From Rhizoclosmatium globosum (Eukaryota; Chytridiomycota; Chytridiomycetes; Chytridiales; Chytriomycetaceae), in contig MCGO01000282.1 in assembly GCA_002104985.1 (NCBI GenBank), forward strand, positions 1 to 41,328: DNA of 41,328 nt, read 5' to 3'. The notes under the pieces were generated by a model. It searched no databases. It was not told where the DNA came from and saw nothing but the letters and a program-made list of their open reading frames with translations. The position numbers and the translations under genes are program-made. Shown piece after piece: positions 1 through 7,287 of this stretch (position 1 is its first letter; every line of letters starts with the position of its first letter).

Positions 1-96
1 AGTTGGATGCAGAGGTGGAAGGAGTTGAGGACTCAAGAGACGAGGGAGAAAGGTGACACGCACAAACTGGAGACACTTTTGACAGCGGGTCGTTGA
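1..96 (+). other. Possible C-terminal end of a gene starting outside the window
   Basis: Frame 1 is open for 31 codons from the window edge and ends at TGA (94-96). The peptide is charged and helix-like (SWMQRWKELRTQETREKGDT and following). The AT-rich stretch after it, with an AAATAAATATAAA region near 335-350, would suit a 3' UTR. No family is recognised and the open length is short, so this could be chance. From 97 to 470 I see no other gene. Confidence 0.2.
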
Positions 97-470
97 CTTG
101 TTGAGGGTCCTGCGTTGGTGCCCCTCGTCGGGATTTGTGTGAGCGAATGTCACAGGAACTGATGAGGAGAACATTGCCTTCGTTTGAAGTGAACAAAATA
201 ACTTATTCGAAGTACGGAGAACTCCTGGCATCCAAGACCAATAATGGAGTATATTCTCATTTATACTCTCTTTTTTCCCTTGATGGTTAGTTCCTTTCGT
301 GGCTACCAGACTCTTCAACACACAAAAAACTAGAGTAAATAAATATAAAGCGCATGGAAACAGTTCAGCCAGTGAGTAACAGCATGGAATGTCATAATGG
401 CTCGGGGAAATCAATCAAATAAGCAATTTTGATGACTAACGGTCCCGCGCACACTCCAACTTTATCAGAT

Positions 471-504
471 GGGCAGTTGACCGAGCGGTCCAAGGTGCCA
501 CGTT
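471..504 (+). tRNA. 5' half of a split or interrupted tRNA-Leu(AAG) gene
   Basis: This stretch fits positions 1-33 of a class II tRNA. The acceptor strand is GGGCAGT (471-477). Then come T8-G9, a D arm with stem ACC (480-482) / GGT (494-496) around the loop GAGCGGTCCAA, G26 (497), anticodon-stem 5' strand CCACG (498-502) and T32-T33 (503-504). What follows (CCATGATCC) cannot serve as anticodon loop plus stem. The partner strands are found 5.7 kb downstream at 6231-6278: acceptor ACTGCTC pairs 7/7 (one G-T) and anticodon stem CGTGG pairs 5/5. Base pairing is seen directly; that the halves belong to one gene is inference. Confidence 0.65.
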
Positions 505-844
505 CCATGATCCAGCGCCAGGGAATACTGTTTGAGCAAAGTGGTTTGAGACTTTGAGCCCTTCGAGAATGCGGCCTAAACTGCGAGGCGTTTCATATCC
601 ACAAAGTCATTGATCTGTGAAGTAGTAGTATCTCAGGGTAGGTGGTTAAGTTCTTTCAAAAGACAAGCATCCAGAATTTAACTACTATCTTTCAAAAGCC
701 AAGCATCCAGAATACACCCCTCTCCAAGGTCTCCCCACTCCACCCGTACGTCGCGTTTCGCTACGGTTCGCAGAAGGGTTTACGCTGCACTACCCTCCCT
801 ATCACTCTATACCCACTCCACTGCATGCCCTCCTCTGAACTCTT

Positions 845-1310
845 GACCGGTGTTTCCCCCTCAACTGGACTGGAGCAATAGCATCCAACTCACCGCCGTC
901 GTGTTACCTCCAGAACGCACCAGAAATGCCAATCCTGATTTCGAGGATTTCAACCAACCAATGTTGGAGACCCATGGTTTGTGTTCCCCTTTCTTCTTCA
1001 CTCGATTACTCACATGTTTCCTTCTAGCAGGCATTCGTCGCGTTCCAATTATCACCATATTCGTTGTTTCCAGTTCCGCAGTACGACTACGCCCCCATAC
1101 CATTCGTCCGCATCCTCGTCGCATCCCGTGTATGGTACAAAAGTAAGCGACTGCCGTCTGCTCTGTCAAGGAGCTCATCTCGCTCCAGGTATCGCCATGT
1201 CCGACGAAGCTTCTTGGGAGAATACTTACAAGGACCCCACCGGTGGAATCGTCACTGTCAAGTCAGAGCTCGGTGAGCCAATCCACAAGATTGCGAACCG
1301 TTCTACCTTC
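845..1310 (+). pseudogene. FAS1-like fragment, copy 1 (end of enoyl-reductase region)
   Basis: Degenerate fragment of the fungal fatty acid synthase beta subunit. The best part is 1198-1302, which reads WENTYKDPTGGIVTVKSELG followed by EPIHKIANR. This matches the conserved W-E-x-T-Y..G-G-x-V-T-V..S-E-x-G-E-P-I-H-K signature downstream of the enoyl reductase domain. Upstream, around 1083-1130, a YDYAPIPF-like stretch corresponds to the conserved (F/Y)-x-Y-x-P-M-P-F-D motif. Frames change several times, so it cannot encode a working enzyme. It shares a block (844-1140) with copies at 1506-1800 and 1905-2270. A remnant intron (ending CCTTCTAG near 1028) is kept. Confidence 0.7.
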
Positions 1311-1499
1311 GTCTTCTGTCTGGATCACTTTGGATCAGGAGGATCATGGAGGTCTTACCCACAGAAACAAGGAAAGAACTGGTGTTCAGGTTTGTAATTC
1401 ACGATTCTCTGTAAATATCTTTGTTTTAATCATTTGTTCAGGTTATTCCTCCCTTCAAATGACATCATCCGAGCTCTTTGATAAGTCATAGGTCTTCGA

Positions 1500-1880
1500 C
1501 CACGACACTACTTGCAAGAATGCCCCAGGCATGCCAGTTATTCTTCAGTGGACCGGCGGTCGTGGCGTGAAGGAAGTCACCACTCTTTTGAGGATTTCCA
1601 CCAGCCAATGTTGGGTATGTGTTTCGCTCCCTCTTCTTCACTCGATTACTCACGGGGTTTCCTTCTAGCTGGCATACGTCGCGTTCCAAACATTATTATT
1701 GTTGTTGGCTCCGGTTTCGGTGATGCTGAGGGAACTGTTCCATACCTCACTGGAGAGTGTCCTACTTAGTTCGACTACGCCCCCATGCCATTCGATGGCA
1801 TCCTCGTTGAGAGAAGACTTTGCCAGAAGCCATGGTTCGGAAAGAAGGCCGATAGAAGTCCATATGACCTTCACGAACTC
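1500..1880 (+). pseudogene. FAS1-like fragment, copy 2 (QWTGGR to KPWFGKKAD)
   Basis: Second FAS1 beta-subunit fragment, the most gene-like. In successive frames it reads [12 protein letters not shown] (1530-1565), then [12 protein letters not shown] (about 1579-1614). An intron follows (GTATGT at about 1615, CCTTCTAG at about 1670), then [20 protein letters not shown] (1675-1735), YLTGE, FDYAPMPFDG (1770-1800) and QKPWFGKKAD (about 1824-1853). These motifs are in the normal FAS1 order within the copy, but the copy as a whole lies downstream of a piece (1198-1302) that should come after it. Frameshifts and stops make it a relic. Confidence 0.75.
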
Positions 1881-1904
1881 CACTCACTCCACTGCATCAC
1901 CTCC

Positions 1905-2270
1905 TGTGATGACCAGTGTTTCGCCCTCAACTGGACTGGAGCAATAGTATCCAACTCACTGCCGTCGTGCTACCTCCAAGAACGCACCAGAAATGCCAGT
2001 TATCCTTCCCTGATTTCGAAGGTTTCAACCAACCAATGTTGGAGACCCATGGTTTGTGTTCCACCCTTTCTTCTTCACTCGATTACTCACGTGTTTCCTT
2101 CTAGCAGGCATTCGTCGCGTTCCAAACATCACCATATTCGTTGTTTCCAGTTCCAAATTGAACTGTCCCAGACTCCAGACTGGTCTACTCAGCTCGACTA
2201 CGCCCCCATGCCATTCGACCGTATCCTCGTCGCATCCCGTGTCATGGTACAAAGGTACAGCTGAAACCAC
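1905..2270 (+). pseudogene. FAS1-like fragment, copy 3
   Basis: Third, more eroded copy of the same FAS1 segment. It shares long near-identical stretches with copy 1, for example the block beginning CCTCAACTGGACTGGAGCAA at both 864 and 1927, and the intron tail CACTCGATTACTCAC..TTCTAG near 2075-2104. A DYAPMPFDRILVAS stretch is readable at 2199-2240. Copies 1 and 3 share changes that copy 2 lacks, which suggests one was copied from the other after the first duplication. Confidence 0.6.
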
Positions 2271-3165
2271 TCAACGCCCATGGTACATTGTCAAACGCCG
2301 CCACCATTACTATTCAAGTGCTTTACCAAGCAATGAACGAAATCAAGGAACCAAGGATTTTTGGGAATGGCAAAAGGGACAGATTTTCGACATCAGCAGA
2401 GGATGAGGAAATGGTAACCAAGGAGCTTTCAAAATCGTTAACTATCACGGATCCAGTTTGCGGAAAGACTATGGTCAACTTCGGCACCAACTTTACTGGA
2501 GCTGCGAGCGGAGGATATTTGGGTGCTTCTTCTCCAAAGACTGCCGCTGCTTCAACTGCTTCTACCGGTGCAGCTGCTGCACCAACTGGGCCACTCCCAG
2601 CCGGATGGGAACAACAAATGACATCGGACGGTCGATCTTACTTTGTGGACCACAACACTCGAACAACCAACTTGCTGAACCCTTGTCGTGACCGCCGCGT
2701 CACTGCCCCAACCGGAAACATGACTCCAGGCCAAGCTAAAGCTTACCCTCCAAATACAAACTCAAACCGCCGCCACTTTCGGCCCCTCTCTTCTGGCTGG
2801 GAAATGCGCATCACCAACACGAACCGCATCTACTTTGTTGACCACTCCTCCAAATTCACAACTTCGGACAACCCACATATGCCTTCCAACGACGCCAATG
2901 TTCCTCAATATAAGCGTAAGGAGATGCTTAACCCATTCTATTGGTGAGTTGTAGTTTCTTGAATATTCACGAGTTACAATAACACATTGGACAACAGTCT
3001 GTTCAAATACGCCACACACGATAACTACACCTTGCAAATTAATCCAAACTCGGCTGTCAACCCTGAACACTCAAACTACTTCAAATTCATAGGTCGTGTT
3101 GTGGGTCTCACTGTTTTCCACCAAAGATTCCTCAACGCCTTCTTTGTCGTCTCCTCCCTCAAAAA
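2270..3165 (+). pseudogene. NEDD4/Rsp5-type HECT ubiquitin ligase, internally deleted fragment
   Basis: From left to right the relic holds four parts. First is the end of a C2 domain (DEEMVTKELSKS..DPVCGKTMVNFGTN, 2403-2490). Second is a WW domain (LPAGWEQQMTSDGRSYFVDH, 2596-2655) and third another WW domain (LSSGWEMRITNTNRIYFVDH, 2788-2850). Fourth is the start of a HECT domain (MLNPFY, then an intron 2944-2998, then [18 protein letters not shown] and [12 protein letters not shown], to about 3150). Between VPQYKRK and MLNPFY roughly 60 residues of the family's usual linker and HECT N-lobe are missing. The catalytic Cys lobe is absent. It is fused upstream and downstream to FAS1 pieces, so this is a non-functional fragment. 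A full-length relative elsewhere in the genome is expected. Confidence 0.8.
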
Positions 3166-3329
3166 GACCTCATCCGAGCTCTTTGACAACTCATACTTCT
3201 TTGGCCACAACACTTCTTCTATCTGTTTTTCCCCTAACTGGACCCAGCAATTCCGTCCAAAGTTCCTTCAAAATCACATCCCTCAAAATCACATCCTCCA
3301 ACGAGATCCAGCTATACCCCTCTTTCTCC

Positions 3330-3610
3330 CGTCTTTGATGGTTGCTGGTATGACTCCATGGTATACGCTCAGTTCCTTTCTGCTATTATCAGCTCCAGTT
3401 ACCACGTCGAATTGGTTGGAGGAAGTCAACACACTGAGGACCCTTGTGTTCCCATGTGAACCAAATTTTGCGAATGGTTTGAGCGGGAGCTGGTGTCACT
3501 CTCAACAAATACCCAGCCACCATGGTTATGTACAAGGAGGGTATCTATATCGCCGCCGGAGTACCTCCTTTCTACGTGCCACAGATTTTGAGCGTGTACA
3601 GCAGCCAATT
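3330..3610 (+). pseudogene. FAS1-like fragment (AGMTP to AAGVP, enoyl-reductase start)
   Basis: Reads MVAGMTP (about 3340), [16 protein letters not shown] (about 3392-3440) and, after a frame change, [20 protein letters not shown] followed by IAAGVPPF (3488-3575). In fungal FAS1 these blocks (V-A-G-M-T-P, Y-H-x-E-L-A-G-G-G, G-V-x-x-N, A-A-G-V-P) come before the QWTGGR block. Here they lie 1.8 kb after it, so the order is scrambled relative to the gene. Frame changes show it is dead. Confidence 0.7.
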
Positions 3611-3639
3611 GACGGGAGCTGTTCCAGCTCATCATGCCA

Positions 3640-4040
3640 GCTTTGAGGGCGACAGAGCGAGAAGCGAGGAGCTGATTACGTCCCTCTCCAATTCTTCTTC
3701 ACTCTCCAATTCTTCTTCACCTACAAGCCTGCCCAAGATCAAGCTCCTATTCATGAGGCTATGAAGGTTTGTTTCTTCACTTTTTCTATTTGTTTATTAA
3801 TTGCTCTGTGATTTATAGGATTGCAACCAGCGCATCAAGAATTCTGCGGATCAGTTCGAAATGAAGTCAACTGACACCTTAACCTCGCCCTTTCAGGTTA
3901 ATTCTAATCCTATCATTCTCTCAATTCTAACCTTGTAAACACAGCTTGAAGGCCGGCAGCGCCAAGACTTCATTCAGATTCTCGACAACCTTAGAATCAC
4001 TTCAACCTCTGCATCCATCAACCTCTGCATCCACATCTTT
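3640..4040 (+). pseudogene. Unidentified exon-like fragments with two introns
   Basis: Three short open stretches are joined by intron-like sequences. FTYKPAQDQAPIHEAMK is followed by a GT..AG intron (3767-3819). Then DCNQRIKNSADQFEMKSTDT..PFQ is followed by a second intron (about 3896-3945). LEGRQRQDFIQILDNLRI comes last. A 19-bp stretch (CTCCAATTCTTCTTCACTC) is duplicated at about 3686-3720. I do not recognise the source protein; it may be another part of the captured FAS1 or HECT gene or a third gene. Between 4041 and 4220 I see nothing further. Confidence 0.35.
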
Positions 4041-4230
4041 CAAGTAAACGCAGCAGCAAAGCTCAAAAAAAAATACCTGTTTTGTCCCAATTAAGTTTGT
4101 CACCCCAAGAAACTGTGAAGTGATCATCCACCAAGTCTTGTTATGTAGGCTTACCATTAATTGACAAAGTACCTGTTGATTAATCTTTCAAAAATAGAAG
4201 TTCTTTTGTCCTTCTGTCCAATCTCCAAAG

Positions 4231-5306
4231 TGTCCCCTCTTGGCTTTGCCGCTGTAGTTTCTATGCAAACGGAAGTCATTTGGGATTGCACAAGCTTTCT
4301 GGTCTCCAGAGTGTCCCCTCTTGGCTTCGCCGCTGTAGTTTCTATGCAAACGGAAGTCATTTGGGATTGCACAAGCTTTCTGGTCTCCAGAGTGTCCCCT
4401 CTTGGCTTCGCCGCTGTAGTTTCTATGCAAACGGAAGTCATTTGGGATTGCACAAGCTTTCTGGTCTCCAGAGTGTCCCCTCTTGGCTTCGCCGCTGTAG
4501 TTTCTATGCAAACGGAAGTCATTTGGGATTGCACAAGCTTTCTGGTCTCCAGAGTGTCCCCTCTTGGCTTCGCCGCTGTAGTTTCTATGCAAACGGAAGT
4601 CATTTGGGATTGCACAAGCTTTCTGGTCTCCAGAGTGTCCCCTCTTGGCTTTGCCGCTGTAGTTTCTATGCAAACGGAAGTCATTTGGGATTGCACAAGC
4701 TTTCTGGTCTCCAGAGTGTCCCCTCTTGGCTTCGCCGCTGTAGTTTCTATGCAAACGGAAGTCATTTGGGATTGCACAAGCTTTCTGGTCTCCAGAGTGT
4801 CCCCTCTTGGCTTCGCCGCTGTAGTTTCTATGCAAACGGAAGTCATTTGGGATTGCACAAGCTTTCTGGTCTCCAGAGTGTCCCCTCTTGGCTTCGCCGC
4901 TGTAGTTTCTATGCAAACGGAAGTCATTTGGGATTGCACAAGCTTTCTGGTCTCCAGAGTGTCCCCTCTTGGCTTCGCCGCTGTAGTTTCTATGCAAACG
5001 GAAGTCATTTGGGATTGCACAAGCTTTCTGGTCTCCAGAGTGTCCCCTCTTGGCTTTGCCGCTGTAGTTTCTATGCAAACGGAAGTCATTTGGGATTGCA
5101 CAAGCTTTCTGGTCTCCAGAGTGTCCCCTCTTGGCTTCGCCGCTGTAGTTTCTATGCAAACGGAAGTCATTTGGGATTGCACAAGCTTTCTGGTCTCCAG
5201 AGTGTCCCCTCTTGGCTTCGCCGCTGTAGTTTCTATGCAAACGGAAGTCATTTGGGATTGCACAAGCTTTCTGGTCTCCAGAGTGTCCCCTCTTGGCTTC
5301 GCAATG
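4231..5306. repeat. Minisatellite, 13 x 81-bp units plus a partial unit
   Basis: The unit begins TGTCCCCTCTTGGCTTCGCC and recurs exactly every 81 bp (4231, 4312, 4393 ... 5203, then a partial unit at 5284). Copies are identical except for one C/T site (GGCTTCGCC or GGCTTTGCC). T occurs in units 1, 6 and 11 only, a 405-bp (five-unit) higher-order period. Because 81 is divisible by three and the unit lacks stops in four frames, long open frames appear on both strands (for example 385 and 393 codons). I treat these as a by-product, not genes. Each unit holds CTTGGC, the reverse complement of GCCAAG. Confidence 0.97.
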
Positions 5307-5403
5307 CCTAAAACATGAATAAGTGTGAAAATTTTCAAGTTGATATCAGGTGTTTTTTTGTATTTGTGTTGTTATGAAAAAACGTTTGCTCTGAATTCAT
5401 AAT

Positions 5404-5560
5404 TGGTAGCCTTCTTGGCGCGGCCTTTTTTGATGACAAGCATTGAGGGTTTGACTGAAGGCTCTGAATGCAACTTGGTAGCCTTCTTGGCGCGGCCTTG
5501 TTGTTGACAAGCTGGCTCTGAATACTGGACCTTGGTAGCCTTCTTGGCGCGGCCTTGGTT
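5404..5560 (-). repeat. Three-copy GC-rich direct repeat (GRAKKAT-encoding)
   Basis: A core reading TTGGTAGCCTTCTTGGCGCG followed by GCCTT occurs three times (starts near 5404, 5475 and 5530), each followed by a variant of TTGATGACAAGC. On the minus strand it is open in all three frames; one gives a basic GRAKKAT motif three times, reminiscent of lysine-rich histone-tail or AT-hook-like sequence. No start, splice or family evidence supports a gene. The spacing (about 71 and 55 bp) is irregular. Confidence 0.75.
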
Positions 5561-6230
5561 GATGACAAGCCTGGTGCACAATATTCTCTTCCTCCACGCG
5601 GAGTGCACTGGAAACGCTGTATCCAAATTTTGGAAAGCGGCTGAACGAGAATAGATAAGAGAATAAATTTGATAGAGTGGCAACGGAATACCTCGCACAA
5701 GTATTAGGCTTATTTATTTTGGGTTCTATTTTCATAGGAGTTATAATAATAGATTTGGAACTTATGTGAAGAATAAATGCTTTATGCAAGAACAGACCCA
5801 AAAGTCAAATAGGTATTCAGTAATGGGCATCAACACGCTTGCAAGAAAAGGGAGCCTAGATGGCCTACTCCCAGCCTGAAAGGCGGCAGACCCTGACTTA
5901 ACAGACAACCAGTCAGTTGAACAGAACTCGGAACTAAAAAATTGATTCCAAGCCTTTTTGCTGGATTCGAACTTAGAAGACATTCACTAGTATATAGAAG
6001 TTGTTGTGACACTGAAAGTGTTCCTGCCAACTCCTTCCAAGAACGCACAGACTTTGTATATGCATTGCCAGTATAGTATTGATTGTACATATTCCCAAAA
6101 TTGCGGATCAGCTTTTTCAGGAAGCGACTCAACGGAATTTGATTCAGCCACTGTAACCATGTTTGGTCAACTGAGATAAGGCGAACATCAGCCGCTGACG
6201 CATTTAGTAGACCCTTGACCTAATACAATA

Positions 6231-6278
6231 AAGGCCGTGGTCTCTCCGGAGGCGTGGGTTCGAATCCCACACTGCTCA
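6231..6278 (+). tRNA. 3' half of the split or interrupted tRNA-Leu(AAG) gene
   Basis: Reads as positions 34-73 of a class II tRNA. Anticodon AAG (6231-6233) is followed by G37, C38 and anticodon-stem 3' strand CGTGG (6236-6240). The long variable arm TCTCTCCGGAGGC (6241-6253) has a CTC/GAG stem. The T arm is GTGGG-TTCGAAT-CCCAC (6254-6270, a perfect B box), then acceptor 3' strand ACTGCTC (6271-6277) and discriminator A (6278), the usual base for Leu. A T4 run at 6301-6304 could be the Pol III terminator. No matching 5' acceptor lies directly upstream; the complementary half is at 471-504. The two halves sum to 82 nt, normal for tRNA-Leu. Confidence 0.75.
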
Positions 6279-6300
6279 TATTATCTTGTTGATTTGTTGG

Positions 6301-6304
6301 TTTT
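6301..6304 (+). terminator. Candidate Pol III terminator (T4)
   Basis: TTTT run 22 nt after the end of the tRNA 3' half. T runs of this length are minimal but common Pol III stops. Confidence 0.4.
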
Positions 6305-6474
6305 AGAAGGTGATGGGTTACTATGGTATATATTTGAAGGTATGATGATAAAACGTTCCATAAATTCTTTTTAAACTCTATTCTTCTATTCAAGCTTCTT
6401 TTCCTTGTGTGGAGACTGTGGACTTGAAGCACAATTAGTTTGTTTTGCACAATGAAAGGCAAACTTACTCAAAA

Positions 6475-7112
6475 ATGTTAACAATAAGTCCCACTACAGA
6501 TGCTGAATTCATCACATCTCTTTCACACCGCATTCAAGACTGGCTCATCCAACGAAACTCTCTTCAGCAAATTGTGCTCTCTTCTGTGGAAACAAACGGA
6601 TACATCGTACAGAACCATGCCTTTGTATTTACTCACTCATCGCTTGGCTCCATTGGATCCGTCTTCCTCGAGCCACTTCCCAAACATCTCGTTGAGACGT
6701 GGAAACTGGTTCATATTGGTACAAAGCACTCAAGTCTGATTCGTCTCGGTTACCATACTGACACTTAACACCGAAAGACAAACAGACACTCTTCCTCTCA
6801 AAACTAATGCTTGAGCCGTCTCTGATTGGATCTTCATCGCAGCCTGATACACCCTCCTTTGGGAGTCAAATGATCCAATGCATTTTGAATGCGAATGCAG
6901 GGATTCCAATCGTCCTTGATTGTTGGGACGGGAATACATCTTTGCGGTACGTATCCTCTTCCTGGAGTTTGTCCCCAACTCTCATCAAACAACAACACAG
7001 ACGGTTCTACGAACGTCATGGATTTAAATTACACGGAATATTCGAGGAAACAGACCAAAAGTCAAACGAGTCTTGGAATATCGCTGTTTATGTCCATGAG
7101 AATAGAGGATAA
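6475..7112 (+). CDS. GNAT-family N-acetyltransferase, three exons
   Basis: The model joins 6475-6718, 6778-6946 and 7001-7112, giving 174 residues. Both introns have GT..AG ends and restore one frame. The first carries the read from WKLVHI into DKQTLFLSKLMLEPSLIG, and the second joins NTSLR to RFYERHGFKLHGIFEE. The fold signature is the strand-4 stretch LFLSKLMLEPSLIG, followed by a helix (SFGSQMIQCILNANAG), a strand (PIVLDCW) and the F-Y-E-R-H-G-F-K motif typical of GNAT C-terminal halves. The usual acetyl-CoA loop Q/R-x-x-G-x-G/A is not clear: the corresponding region is SSSQPDTPSFGS, so cofactor binding may be altered or the first splice acceptor may differ. The start is the first in-frame ATG. 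Substrate unknown. Confidence 0.7.
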
Positions 7113-7287
7113 ATGTATTGTCTTTATTCTTTTGTTCGGAGTGCCCGCAACTATCCTACTTTTGACTTTACAAAAAACTAATTCTTGGATGAAGGAGTGC
7201 CCGCACGATCCTTTTTCTGGCTGTTTAACGATAAAATGAAAGGGGTAGAAAGAAATAATAATTGGGTAGGATACTTGGTCGTGGTTA

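Larger units (their letters stand above)
505..6230. mobile_element. 5.7-kb insertion inside the tRNA-Leu anticodon loop, origin unknown
   Basis: This block separates tRNA positions 33 and 34. It contains duplicated FAS1 fragments, a Rsp5-type HECT ligase fragment, an 81-bp minisatellite and a second repeat family. I found no terminal inverted repeats, no target-site duplication, no LTRs and no transposase or recombinase reading frame. The captured fragments still contain introns, so they were copied as DNA and not through RNA. A non-autonomous, gene-fragment-collecting element (Helitron- or Pack-type) or a rearrangement would both fit. The junction T-A is not the A-T junction expected for a typical Helitron. 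The mobile_element label is an inference. From 505 to about 640, and from 5570 to 6230, I see no gene or repeat. Confidence 0.35.

Noticed and set aside
505..640. A complete tRNA from the 5' half alone using AACTGC near 579-584 as 3' acceptor
   Set aside because: Five bases pair, but there is no T arm of the right form in front and the anticodon stem has no partner.
2288..2947. 219-codon ORF as a functional WW-domain protein
   Set aside because: It is the middle of a HECT ligase relic with altered frames before it and a missing linker and catalytic lobe after it.
4157..5338. Long open frames on both strands over the minisatellite (up to 393 codons)
   Set aside because: They arise because the 81-bp unit is a multiple of three and lacks stops in four frames; no start, splice or family evidence.
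6167..6187. D-arm-like sequence TGGTCAACTGAGATAAGGCG upstream of the tRNA 3' half
   Set aside because: Considered as the local 5' half, but the seven bases before it do not pair with ACTGCTC and no anticodon stem partner for CGTGG follows.
495..6240. Target-site duplication, TTAA or TA duplication, or Helitron CTRR end at the tRNA insertion borders
   Set aside because: Compared both borders by eye; no repeated flanking bases, no inverted repeats and no A-T junction, so no element class can be named.
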